A stretch of 64,000 nucleotides of DNA from Nesterenkonia sp. E16_10 (lineage in GTDB: Bacteria; Actinomycetota; Actinomycetes; Actinomycetales; Micrococcaceae). Position 1 is the stretch's first letter, and the number at the start of each line of letters is the position of its first letter. A program made the position numbers and the translations under genes. Below the pieces are notes generated by a model that had not been told where the DNA came from, ran no database searches, and saw nothing but the letters and a program-made list of their open reading frames with translations. The stretch covers positions 163,966-227,965 of the forward strand of contig NZ_JADPSA010000016.1 of NCBI RefSeq assembly GCF_017347085.1. The letters run 5' to 3'. Shown piece after piece: positions 7,915 to 16,009 of this stretch.

Positions 7915-9123
7915 ATGGCACCGTCCCGACCGGCTGATTCACGCGTCCTCGCGCATGTGGACATGGATGCCTACTACGTGGAGGTCGAGCTGCTCACCCG
8001 GCCCGAGCTGCGTGGGCGCAAGATCATCGTGGCGCAGGACTCGGGACGCTCCGTGGTGCTCTCGGCCTCCTACGAGGCCCGGGCCGACGGAGTGCGCTCG
8101 GCGATGCCGCTGTCCCGGGCGCGGCAGGCCAGCCCCGACGCCGTCGTGATCTCGCCCAGCATGGAGCGCTACCGCGAGTTCTCCCGGCGCATCATGGCCT
8201 ACTTCGACACGATCACCGACTCGGTGGAGCAGCTCAGCGTGGACGAAGCCTTCCTGGATCTCACCGGGTCTCGCCGACGGCTCGGCGGACCCGAGCAGAT
8301 CGGAGAGAAGATCCGACGCGAGATCCGCGAAGAGTTCTCGCTGCCGGCCACGGTGGGGATCGCTGATCGCAAGTTCATCGCCAAGATCGCCTCCACCCGG
8401 GCGAAGCCGGACGGGCTTCTGCTGGTCCCGCCGCATCGGCGGCTGGAGTTCCTGCACGGCCTGCCGGTCACCGCGATGTGGGGCGTCGGGGGAAAGACCG
8501 CCGAGTCCCTGAAGGCCTTCGGGATCACCACGGTGCTGCAGCTCGCGCAGACCCCGGAGCCCGCACTGCGCCGGCGATTCGGGGTCACCGGCACGGCGCT
8601 GCACCGACTGGCCTGGGGAGAGGACGCCCGTGAGGTCCAATCACACCGGATCGAGAAGTCCATCGGCGCCGAGGAGACCTTCGCGGTGGACGTGGAGGAC
8701 GAGGCGACGCTGCGAGCCGAGCTGCTGCGGCTCAGCCATCGGGTCGCCGCACGCCTGCGCGAGTCGGGGGTCTCCGCGGAGGGCATCAGCCTGAAGCTTC
8801 GCTACAGCGACTTCGAGACGCTGACCCGGTCCTCCACGCTCTCGCATCCGACGCATTCGGCGCTGGCCATCTACTCCCGGGTGCTCGGGCTGCTGGAGCG
8901 ACTGGGGCAGCGGGCCCAGCCGGTGCGGCTGGTGGGAATCCGAGCTGAGCGGCTGGTGGACGAGGGCGGCTCGCTGCAGCTGAGCTTCGACCGCACCGAG
9001 ACCAACTGGCTCGACGCCGAGACCGCGCTCGACGCCATTGCGAAGAAGTTTCCACAGATCCAGACGGCTCCGGCCGCGCTGCTGCGACCCCGCCGCGAGG
9101 ATCCAGGACTGGAGAGTTCCTGA
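7915..9123 (+). CDS. dinB: DNA polymerase IV (Y-family translesion polymerase)
   Basis: Low-fidelity polymerase that bypasses lesions. The 402 residues include the palm carboxylates in HVDMDAYY (Asp16) and SVDEAFLD (Asp110, Glu111), a KFIAKIAST segment, helix-hairpin-helix residues near VTAMWGVGGKTAESLKAFG and a little-finger domain. The C-terminus is short and shows no clear beta-clamp pentapeptide; QLSF near residue 358 is the nearest candidate. The start is ATG 6 nt after TAGCCT, giving a leaderless mRNA. I saw no SOS box in the 18-bp intergenic space, so damage control would need a site inside the prenyl synthase gene. Confidence 0.94.
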   Translation: MAPSRPADSRVLAHVDMDAYYVEVELLTRPELRGRKIIVAQDSGRSVVLSASYEARADGVRSAMPLSRARQASPDAVVISPSMERYREFSRRIMAYFDTITDSVEQLSVDEAFLDLTGSRRRLGGPEQIGEKIRREIREEFSLPATVGIADRKFIAKIASTRAKPDGLLLVPPHRRLEFLHGLPVTAMWGVGGKTAESLKAFGITTVLQLAQTPEPALRRRFGVTGTALHRLAWGEDAREVQSHRIEKSIGAEETFAVDVEDEATLRAELLRLSHRVAARLRESGVSAEGISLKLRYSDFETLTRSSTLSHPTHSALAIYSRVLGLLERLGQRAQPVRLVGIRAERLVDEGGSLQLSFDRTETNWLDAETALDAIAKKFPQIQTAPAALLRPRREDPGLESS

Positions 9124-9184
9124 ATGTCAGCCCAGAGATCACCCCAGGCCTGAGGTCGGGCTAGGTCTGGGGTGCCGAAACCGC

Positions 9185-9190
9185 TAGACT
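9185..9190 (+). promoter_or_regulatory. -10 element TAGACT upstream of the DUF3040 gene
   Basis: A TANNNT match 61 bp before the ATG, leaving a normal leader that contains AAGGAG at 9239-9244. The -35 is not clear. Confidence 0.45.
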
Positions 9191-9251
9191 ATACACCCAG
9201 GCGTATCCGTATCTTCCATCACGCCACACGACGACCGCAAGGAGCTTCACG

Positions 9252-9665
9252 ATGCCACTGTCGGAGCGTGAACAGCGCATGCTCAAGCAGCTCGAAGAAC
9301 AGCTGCAGTCGGAGGATCCGAGCTTCGCCAGCTCCATGCAGGACTCCCCGAGCGGGTCGCTCAACGTGCGCAACATCGTGCTGGGCGCTCTGGTCGCCGT
9401 TCTCGGAATCGTCGTGCTGCTGCTGAGCATCTACAACCAGTGGATACCCGTGGGTGTGATCGGCTTCCTGATCATGGGCGCAGGTGTCTACTACGCCACC
9501 ACCGGAGGTGCTTCGGGGAACTCCCGCGGCAACGGTGGAGGCGGCAACGGCGGCAACGGTGGAGGGGGAGGCGGCGGTGGACCCCGCAGCTCCGCTCCGA
9601 GCCCGTCCGGGAACTTCATGACCGGACTCGAGCAGCGCTGGGAAGAACGACGCCGGCAGGACTGA
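9252..9665 (+). CDS. DUF3040 family membrane protein
   Basis: 137-residue actinobacteria-specific protein. Its N-terminus (PLSEREQRML, then EDPSFAS) is the DUF3040 signature, followed by two transmembrane helices near 39-59 and 64-83 and a Gly/Asn-rich tail containing a run of eight glycines. The cytoplasmic N-terminal helix probably interacts with a partner. The family lies just upstream of mraZ in many actinobacteria, but its role is undefined. AAGGAG precedes the ATG by 7 nt. A U-tailed terminator follows. Confidence 0.88.
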   Translation: MPLSEREQRMLKQLEEQLQSEDPSFASSMQDSPSGSLNVRNIVLGALVAVLGIVVLLLSIYNQWIPVGVIGFLIMGAGVYYATTGGASGNSRGNGGGGNGGNGGGGGGGGPRSSAPSPSGNFMTGLEQRWEERRRQD

Positions 9666-9690
9666 CCCGCCACGCACCACAGAGCTTCGA

Positions 9691-9717
9691 AAGGCCCCTC
9701 TCCGGAGGGGCCTTTTT
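9691..9717 (+). terminator. Rho-independent terminator after the DUF3040 gene
   Basis: AAGGCCCCTC (9691-9700) pairs with GAGGGGCCTT (9705-9714) around a TCCG loop and is followed by further T residues. It is the most canonical intrinsic terminator in the window. Confidence 0.9.
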
Positions 9718-10067
9718 CATGTCCGGCCAACGCCCCGGCCCGCACCGCCGCAGGGCGCCCCACTGCCCACCACCGCAGGGCGCCCCACTTCCCACCACCC
9801 GAGCGCCCCACACTCCTCCCCGGGCAGCGTCGCCGGTCACCACGCCCGAAGGCCACCGACGCCGCAGCCCCGGAATTCCGGGGATTTTCGGTCTCGAGCC
9901 GAGCATCCTGCCCAGGTCTCCGTCTCACGCTTGATGCACTCGGCAGCGCCCGGTTCGGTCAAGCCCCTCCACCGCCCTCCACCTGCACCTCAGCGTCATC
10001 CCTCCAGGTCAGACGGTCGACGGCGGCGCCACGCAACAGATTCCGGCCGCGGCACGGCAGAATCTGG
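9718..10067. other. Non-coding gap before mraZ
   Basis: About 350 bp with no supportable gene. It holds the 25-bp tandem repeat and a self-complementary CCCCGGAATTCCGGGG at 9868-9883 followed by ATTTT, which could be a second terminator guarding the division cluster. The remainder is C-rich on the plus strand and has no recognisable signal. Confidence 0.6.
9748..9797. repeat. 25-bp tandem repeat, two copies plus a decayed third
   Basis: The units at 9748-9772 and 9773-9797 differ at one base (G/T). A degenerate third copy runs on from 9798. It lies in the long non-coding gap before mraZ. Confidence 0.85.
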
Positions 10068-10099
10068 TTGCAAGTGGGGGGAAGTGGGGTAAAGTGGAG
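10068..10099 (+). promoter_or_regulatory. mraZ promoter with three MraZ-binding repeats
   Basis: TTGCAA (10068-10073) and TAAAGT (10090-10095) form a -35/-10 pair with 16-bp spacing. GTGGGG at 10074, GTGGGG at 10084 and GTGGAG at 10094 are direct repeats at a 10-bp period, matching the TGGGN-N5 array bound by MraZ. Bound MraZ would cover the promoter, giving autorepression. Confidence 0.7.
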
Positions 10100-10154
10100 C
10101 TCGGTAGAGGGAGAAGGAATGATTCTCCTCAACAAGTGAGGTGGTGAGTGTCCT

Positions 10155-10586
10155 TTGTTCCTGGGCACATACACGCCTCGCATGGATGAGAAGGCTCGCC
10201 TGATCCTTCCCGCGAAGTACCGCGAGGAACTGGCCAACGGCCTGGTCCTCACTCGCGGGCAGGAACGCTGCATCTACGTGTTCAGCACGGAAGAGTTCAA
10301 GAACGTGCACCACCAGATGCGGCAGGCTCCTCTGACCTCACGCCAGGCACGCGACTACATCCGCGTATTCCTCTCCGGGGCCTCCGACGAGATTCCGGAC
10401 AAGCAGGGCAGGATCACGGTTCCTGCCGCGCTTCGGGAGTACGCCGGGCTGGACCGCGATGTCACGGTCATCGGAGCGGGAGACCGCGCCGAGATCTGGG
10501 ACACCACGGCCTGGAACGAGTACCTGGAGGCGAAGGAGTCGGAGTTCTCATCCACCGATGGGGAAGCCATTCCCGGCCTCTTCTGA
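10155..10586 (+). CDS. mraZ: Transcriptional regulator MraZ
   Basis: 143-residue regulator with two AbrB-like swapped-hairpin halves (about 1-60 and 70-130). Each has the DxKxRxxxPxxxR-type core: [14 protein letters not shown], then [14 protein letters not shown]. MraZ forms rings and represses its own operon. The start is TTG at 10155, giving the conserved FLGT N-terminus; a GAGGTGG site lies about 12 nt upstream, and no ATG or GTG is in frame nearby. It opens the division cluster and is preceded by its own triplet binding repeats. Confidence 0.93.
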   Translation: MFLGTYTPRMDEKARLILPAKYREELANGLVLTRGQERCIYVFSTEEFKNVHHQMRQAPLTSRQARDYIRVFLSGASDEIPDKQGRITVPAALREYAGLDRDVTVIGAGDRAEIWDTTAWNEYLEAKESEFSSTDGEAIPGLF

Positions 10587-10659
10587 GCACCGAAGCCGGT
10601 TGGCACGACACGCCGAACGAAAAAGTACGACAAGTGAAGACGGTTCGAACACTTCAAGG

Positions 10660-10762
10660 GGATCCTTGGGTGAGTTCTTCCGCCGCCCCGCCGCATTCCT
10701 GACTTATCTTCCCCGATGTCAGGCAGCAGGTCGGAGCGGAGGAGGAGCTGGTCCAAGGATCC
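10660..10762 (+). promoter_or_regulatory. Long-range inverted repeat in the mraZ-rsmH leader
   Basis: GGATCCTTGG (10660-10669) is the exact complement of CCAAGGATCC (10753-10762). Between them a smaller hairpin CCTGAC/GTCAGG lies at 10698-10723. The paired 3' arm ends 11 nt before the rsmH ribosome site, so folding could modulate rsmH translation or mRNA processing. Confidence 0.45.
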
Positions 10763-10782
10763 TTTCCCATGACGGAGGCAGT

Positions 10783-11790
10783 ATGGCGCAACGAGAGACA
10801 GCAGACCGGCACGTGCCGGTGATGCGAGATCGCTGCATCAGGCTGCTGTCCCTCGGAGTCGAGAACATCCGAGCCGCAGGCCACCGGCCCGTGGTCATCG
10901 ACGCCACCCTGGGCATGGGCGGCCACGCCGAAGCCATGCTCGCAGCCGACGCCGAGGTCCTCGTGCTGGGCTTTGACCGGGACCCTGAGGCGCATGCCCT
11001 CGCCGCACAGCGCCTGAGCTCCTACGGCGACCGCTTTCGCGGCATCCACACGGTCTATGACCGGGTGGACGAGGTCGCCGCCGAGGAGCTGGCCGAGGAT
11101 CAGCGAGTGGCCGGCGTCCTGCTGGACCTCGGCGTGTCCTCGCTGCAGCTGGACGAGGCCTCCCGCGGCTTCGCCTACTCCTATGACGCCCCGCTGGACA
11201 TGCGCATGGACGCCTCGGAGGATTCCCCCGATGAATCGGTGGCGGAGCTGCTCGCCCGCATCGAGGTCGGCGAGCTGAAGCGGATCCTGCGCGAATACGG
11301 CGAAGAGCGCTTCGCCGGGCGCATCGCCAGCTCCATCGTCGCCCGTCGCGAGGACCGGCCCTTCACCACGACGGCGGACCTCGCCTCCGTGGTGGACAAG
11401 GCGGTCCCGGCGGTGTCGAAGCGCACCGGGGGACACCCGGCAAAACGCACCTTCCAGGCGCTGCGCATCGCGGTCAACGCCGAGCTCGAGGTCCTGCAGC
11501 GCACGATCCCGAATGCCCTGGACGCCGTGGCGCCGGGCGGGGTGATCGTGGCGATGAGCTACCACTCGCTGGAGGACCGCATCGTCAAGCAGGCCTTCGC
11601 GCGACGCACCAAGTCCTCGGCGCCTGCGGGCCTGCCGGTGGAGCTCGAAGAGCATAAACCGACCTTCAGATCCCTCACCCGGGGGGCCGAGCTGCCCGAT
11701 GAGGCAGAGATCGCCGAGAACCCCCGCGCCGCGTCAGCGAAGCTGCGTGCAGTCGAGAAGCTGACCGAGTCCAGGAGAACCGCCGTATGA
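10783..11790 (+). CDS. rsmH: 16S rRNA (cytosine-1402-N4) methyltransferase RsmH
   Basis: SAM-dependent methyltransferase (formerly MraW) that modifies C1402 in the ribosomal P site. 335 residues. Visible features are the opening HVPVM, the SAM-binding TLGMGGHAEAML, the GVLLDLGVSSLQLD segment, FQALRIAVN and the SYHSLEDRIVKQ motif near the C-terminus. The ATG at 10783 follows GGAGG closely (4 nt). Longer in-frame readings reach back into mraZ and are rejected because HVPVM lies at residue 10 with this start, as in the family. Its stop overlaps ftsL by 4 nt. Confidence 0.95.
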   Translation: MAQRETADRHVPVMRDRCIRLLSLGVENIRAAGHRPVVIDATLGMGGHAEAMLAADAEVLVLGFDRDPEAHALAAQRLSSYGDRFRGIHTVYDRVDEVAAEELAEDQRVAGVLLDLGVSSLQLDEASRGFAYSYDAPLDMRMDASEDSPDESVAELLARIEVGELKRILREYGEERFAGRIASSIVARREDRPFTTTADLASVVDKAVPAVSKRTGGHPAKRTFQALRIAVNAELEVLQRTIPNALDAVAPGGVIVAMSYHSLEDRIVKQAFARRTKSSAPAGLPVELEEHKPTFRSLTRGAELPDEAEIAENPRAASAKLRAVEKLTESRRTAV

Positions 11791-12458
11791 GCGCAGAAGC
11801 CCAGCCCCTCGCCCCCGCACCTCGGGGACCCCTGGCCCGGAGCCGCGTTCTTCCCGAAGGCGACGACGCCGGCTCGGCACGGACCTCGCCGATGCTGCGG
11901 GCCCTGCCCAAGCTCCGGCAGCGGCAGAAGGGTCTCATCGGCGGGATCATCGCCCTGCTGGCGCTGGCCCTGACGGTCGTGCTCGCGGTGAACATCCATA
12001 TGGCCAACTCGCAGTACACCGTCGTGGAGCTGCAGAACCAGCATCTCGCCCTGGTCCAGTCGAACCAGGCGCTGACCGAAGAGGTCCAGCACCTGCAGTC
12101 CCCGCAGTCGCTCTCCAACGCCGCGGTCGGACTCGGCATGGTCATGCCCGCCGAGGCGGCCGCGCTCGAGCTCAGCGACGGGGAGGTCGTCGGCACCGCC
12201 GAGGCGGCCGACAGCGGCGACCGCCCCTCCAGCTTCGTCGCCGCCCCCGCGGTGCCCGGAGGCGACGCCGCCGCGCCGCTGAACGTCTCCGAGTCGGTGA
12301 CCGGTGCGCCTTCAGGCATTCTCGGCGCAGGCGCGTTGAACACGCTCATCGAGACCCCCAGCGGGCAGAATGGGCAGGAGACATCCGCAGGGACGCAAGA
12401 CCAGTTCAGCCCCACTGAGCTCAACGGCGGGACCATACCGGCGCCCTCATTCGACTGA
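11787..12458 (+). CDS. ftsL: Cell division protein FtsL-like
   Basis: Bitopic septal protein that works with FtsQ and FtsB-type partners to activate FtsW-FtsI. Of 223 residues, about 45 cytoplasmic basic residues precede one helix (about 50-72). A short extracytoplasmic leucine/asparagine-rich coiled coil (QNQHLALVQSNQALTEEVQ) is followed by a long Ala/Gly/Ser tail. The tail makes it about twice the usual FtsL length. The call rests on topology and position between rsmH and ftsI; sequence identity across this family is low. Confidence 0.8.
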   Translation: MSAEAQPLAPAPRGPLARSRVLPEGDDAGSARTSPMLRALPKLRQRQKGLIGGIIALLALALTVVLAVNIHMANSQYTVVELQNQHLALVQSNQALTEEVQHLQSPQSLSNAAVGLGMVMPAEAAALELSDGEVVGTAEAADSGDRPSSFVAAPAVPGGDAAAPLNVSESVTGAPSGILGAGALNTLIETPSGQNGQETSAGTQDQFSPTELNGGTIPAPSFD

Positions 12459-12485
12459 TCGACCCGTTGGGAGAACGCTGACGCC

Positions 12486-14276
12486 ATGGCAGCCGCTCAG
12501 AAGCAACGCGCAGAACGGGTCCTCTCGTTCCGGATGCGCATCGGACTCACCCTGATCCTGGTGATGCTGCTCCTGCTCGGAGGACGCCTGTTCCACGTGC
12601 AGGGCCTCGATCCGGCAGGAAACGCCGAGGCGGCCGTCTCCGAACGGCTGCGCAGCGTCCCGCTGCCCGCCCACCGCGGGGACATCCTCGACTCCCAAGG
12701 CCGGGTGCTCGCCACCTCGGTGAACCGCTATGACCTGGTCGTGGACCAGGCGGTGGTGGAGGACTTCGAGCGCAGCGACGAGGCCACCGGGCTGCGCGAG
12801 GAGGTCACGGTGCGCACCGGCATCGCCGAGCTCGCCGAGGTGTTGGACCGCAGCACCGAAGAGCTCACCGAGAGCATCGTGGGCGAGAGCCGCTACTCAG
12901 TGGTGGCTCGGTCCCTGACCCCCGAGCAGAGCGAGCAGGCCGTGGACATCGGCCTGCCTGGCCTCTACGCCGAGCCGGTGTCCCAGCGCAGCTACCCCTC
13001 CGGAGCGGTGGCAGGCTCGATCATCGGCTTCATGGGTGCCGACGGCCCGCTGGAAGGGATCGAAGCCGCCCAGGATGAGGCGCTCAGCGGGGTCGACGGG
13101 GAACGGATCTACGAGGTCGGCGGCGACGGCGTGCGGATCCCCGTGGCCACCTACGAGGAGCTCCCGGCCGAGGACGGCCAGGATGTGCGCCTGACCATCG
13201 ATCAGGACCTGCAGTGGTTCGCCCAGGAGTCGATCGCAAAGAAGTCCAACCAGTACAACGCCGCCTGGGGCAACGCCACCGTCCTGGACCTCACCACCGG
13301 GGAGATCCTGGCCATGGCCGATTCCGAGACGGTCGATCCGGCCGAGCCGGGGGAGACCGAGGAGCTCTTCCGTCGGCCGCTCGCGCTGACCCAGGACTTC
13401 GAGCCCGGCTCCACCGGCAAGGCCATCACCTTCGCGATGGCGCTGGAGGAGGGCACGCTGAACCCCACCGACGGCTTCACCGTGGACAACCGCTACGAGG
13501 TCGACGGACAGACCATCAGCGACGCCACCCGTCACCCCACCCTGGACATGACGGCCGCAGGCATCTTCGCCCGCTCCTACAACACCGGCACGGTGATGAT
13601 CGGTGGCGAGATCCCGGAGGAGACCCGCTATGACTACATGCGCCGGGTCGGCCTCGGCGAACCCCTGGACATCGGACTCGGCACCGAGGCGAACTCGGTG
13701 CTGCGTCCACCCGAGGAATGGGATGCCCGCCAGCACCTGACCACCCAGTTCGGCCAGGGCTACACCACCTCGGTGCTGCACAGTCTGCAGGCCTTCCAGA
13801 CCATGACCAACGGCGGAGTCGACGTGCCGCTGCGCCTGATCGACGCCTATGTCGACGCCGACGGCACCGAGCACCCGGTCGAGACCGAACCGGGCGAGCG
13901 GGTGTTCTCCGAGGAGACCTCCGAGGAGATGCTGCGCATGTTCGAAGGCGTGGTGGACTACGGCACCGGCTCCGAGGCCGCCGTCTCCGGGTACCGCGTG
14001 GGCGGCAAGTCTGGCATCGCGGAGGCCGCCGGTGCAGGCGGAGGATTCGACGGTCACACCCAGTCCTTCATCGGCATGGCTCCCTTGGACGACCCGCAGT
14101 ACCTGGTCTCCGTGACCGTGCACCGCCCGCAGGGCTATTGGCGCGACTGGGAGGTCACCGACACGTTCCGTGAGATCATGTCGTACGTGCTTAGCAGTTA
14201 TGACGAAGCGCCCAGCGGGGCGAAGAGCGAGGCCTACGACGGCTTCGAAGGCGAGAACCAGGATCAGCCCTGGTGA
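12486..14276 (+). CDS. ftsI: Septal peptidoglycan transpeptidase FtsI (PBP3)
   Basis: Class B penicillin-binding protein that cross-links septal peptidoglycan. 596 residues: a short cytoplasmic tail, one N-terminal helix (about 16-38), a dimerisation domain opening with the RGDILDSQGRVLA block, then the transpeptidase. The catalytic motifs are SxxK with Ser309 (STGK), SxN at Ser364-Tyr-Asn366 and a third box Lys508-Ser-Gly. The last is KSGIA, not the usual KTGTA. The ATG at 12486 gives the expected membrane anchor. The GTGA overlap with murE at 14273 couples the two genes. Confidence 0.94.
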   Translation: MAAAQKQRAERVLSFRMRIGLTLILVMLLLLGGRLFHVQGLDPAGNAEAAVSERLRSVPLPAHRGDILDSQGRVLATSVNRYDLVVDQAVVEDFERSDEATGLREEVTVRTGIAELAEVLDRSTEELTESIVGESRYSVVARSLTPEQSEQAVDIGLPGLYAEPVSQRSYPSGAVAGSIIGFMGADGPLEGIEAAQDEALSGVDGERIYEVGGDGVRIPVATYEELPAEDGQDVRLTIDQDLQWFAQESIAKKSNQYNAAWGNATVLDLTTGEILAMADSETVDPAEPGETEELFRRPLALTQDFEPGSTGKAITFAMALEEGTLNPTDGFTVDNRYEVDGQTISDATRHPTLDMTAAGIFARSYNTGTVMIGGEIPEETRYDYMRRVGLGEPLDIGLGTEANSVLRPPEEWDARQHLTTQFGQGYTTSVLHSLQAFQTMTNGGVDVPLRLIDAYVDADGTEHPVETEPGERVFSEETSEEMLRMFEGVVDYGTGSEAAVSGYRVGGKSGIAEAAGAGGGFDGHTQSFIGMAPLDDPQYLVSVTVHRPQGYWRDWEVTDTFREIMSYVLSSYDEAPSGAKSEAYDGFEGENQDQPW

Positions 14277-16009
14277 GCGCGGCAGCAACAGGACTCAGCG
14301 TTGCGGCTCAGGACCGGGTGTTCCGGCCACACACCGTGGCCGGCACCAGTGTGGAGCAGCTCGTCGCCGAGCTCGCCGGCACCGGCTATGACCCGCTGGT
14401 GACTCCCGTGGGTCGTGCCGCGAGCGAGGTTCGGCTCACCGGTGCCGCCATGGACCCCAAGGCCGTGGGCCCTGGTGACCTCTTCGTCGCCGTCTCCGGC
14501 TCGCGCGCCCACGGGGCGGACTTCGTGATGACCGCGCTGGAGTGCGGCGCCGCAGCGATCCTCACCGACGTCGCCGGGGCCGAGAAGGTCCGTGAGCGCG
14601 TGGGCTACCGCATCCCGGTCATCGAGGTGCGTCGCGTGCGCGAGGCCGCGGGCCCCTCGGCGGCGCTGATCTATGGCAACACCGCGACCTCGGGGCCGGC
14701 GCTGTTCGGGGTCACCGGCACCAACGGCAAGACCACCACCACCTACTTCCTGCGTTCCCTGCTGGACACTCTGCTGGCGCCGCACGAGCGCGCCACCGGC
14801 CTGATCGGGACCATCGAGATCGCCTCCGGGGAGGCGAGGATCCCCTCGAAGATGACCACCCCGGAGGCCGTGCAGCTGCACAGCCTGATGGCGCTCTTCC
14901 GCGAGGCCGACGTGGCGGCCGCCGCGATGGAGGTGTCCTCCCACGCGATCTCTTACGACCGCGTCTCGGGACTCTTCTACGCCGTGGCCGGTTTCACCAA
15001 CCTGACCCAGGACCACCTGGATCTGCATGGCTCGATGGAGGAGTACTTCGCCGCGAAGGCGGCGCTGTTCGCCCGCCGTCGGACGCGCAGCAGCGTGGTC
15101 ATCGTGGATGACCCCTGGGGATGGCGGATGGCCCAGACCGCCACCGGCCACGTCGTGACCCTGGCCACCGAGGAGACCCCCGACCCGGCCGCGGACTGGA
15201 GCGTCACCCAGGTCTCCCCGCACCTGCTCGGCAGCGCCTTCACGCTGCACAATCGGCACACCGGGGAGAACATCCGCTCCCGCACCGGTCTGCCGGGCCG
15301 GTTCAATGTGGCCAACGCGGCCCTGGCCGCCGTGATGGTGCTCACCGCCGACGAGTCCACCGCCCTGGGCGTCAGCCGGGAGGAGATCATCGCAGCGCTG
15401 GAACAGGCCGACCCCTTCACGATCAGCGTTCCCGGCCGGATGCAGGTGATCGGCACCGCCCCCGCCGCCATCGTGGACTTCGCGCACAACCCCGACGCCA
15501 TGATCCGCACCCTTGAGGCCGCCGCGAGCACCTCAGAGGGCAAGACCATCCTGGTGATCGGCGCCGCGGGGGAGCGCGACAGCGCCAAACGCCCGTTGAT
15601 GGGCGCGATCGCGGTGCGCATGGCGGATCACGTGATCATCAGCGACGACGACCCCCACGGCGAGGACCCAGCCCAGATCCGGGCCGGGCTCCTGGAGGGC
15701 GCCCGCGAGGCCCTGGCCACCGAGGACCTGGACACCACGCTGGAAGAGATCTCGCCCCGGATCGATGCGATCGTCCGCGCCGTCGAGGTCGCAGCGCCCG
15801 AGGACACGATCATCCTGGCGGGCCGCGGACACGAGGTCCACCAGGACTTCGCCGGGACGAAGCACCCGATCGATGACCGGGTGGAACTGGCCCGGGCGCT
15901 GCGCCGGCGGGGTTTCCCCACCGCCGACGACGCTCCTTCGACGGGCCCCGATCCGGACACCAGGCAGACCCACAGAACTTCCACCGCAGAAGGAGGCGAC
16001 CAGGCATGA
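14273..16009 (+). CDS. murE: UDP-MurNAc-L-Ala-D-Glu ligase MurE (probably L-lysine-adding)
   Basis: ATP-dependent Mur ligase that adds the third stem-peptide residue. The 578 residues carry the ATP motif [27 protein letters not shown] and GHEVHQDF. The specificity loop reads Asp459-Asp-Pro-His462; the diaminopimelate enzymes have DNPR with an Arg that binds the DAP carboxylate. Loss of that Arg suggests L-lysine, consistent with the lysine-type walls of Micrococcaceae. N-terminal (about 35 residues) and C-terminal (about 30 residues) extensions are polar. It starts with GTG inside the ftsI stop and ends inside the murF start. Confidence 0.94.
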   Translation: MSAAATGLSVAAQDRVFRPHTVAGTSVEQLVAELAGTGYDPLVTPVGRAASEVRLTGAAMDPKAVGPGDLFVAVSGSRAHGADFVMTALECGAAAILTDVAGAEKVRERVGYRIPVIEVRRVREAAGPSAALIYGNTATSGPALFGVTGTNGKTTTTYFLRSLLDTLLAPHERATGLIGTIEIASGEARIPSKMTTPEAVQLHSLMALFREADVAAAAMEVSSHAISYDRVSGLFYAVAGFTNLTQDHLDLHGSMEEYFAAKAALFARRRTRSSVVIVDDPWGWRMAQTATGHVVTLATEETPDPAADWSVTQVSPHLLGSAFTLHNRHTGENIRSRTGLPGRFNVANAALAAVMVLTADESTALGVSREEIIAALEQADPFTISVPGRMQVIGTAPAAIVDFAHNPDAMIRTLEAAASTSEGKTILVIGAAGERDSAKRPLMGAIAVRMADHVIISDDDPHGEDPAQIRAGLLEGAREALATEDLDTTLEEISPRIDAIVRAVEVAAPEDTIILAGRGHEVHQDFAGTKHPIDDRVELARALRRRGFPTADDAPSTGPDPDTRQTHRTSTAEGGDQA

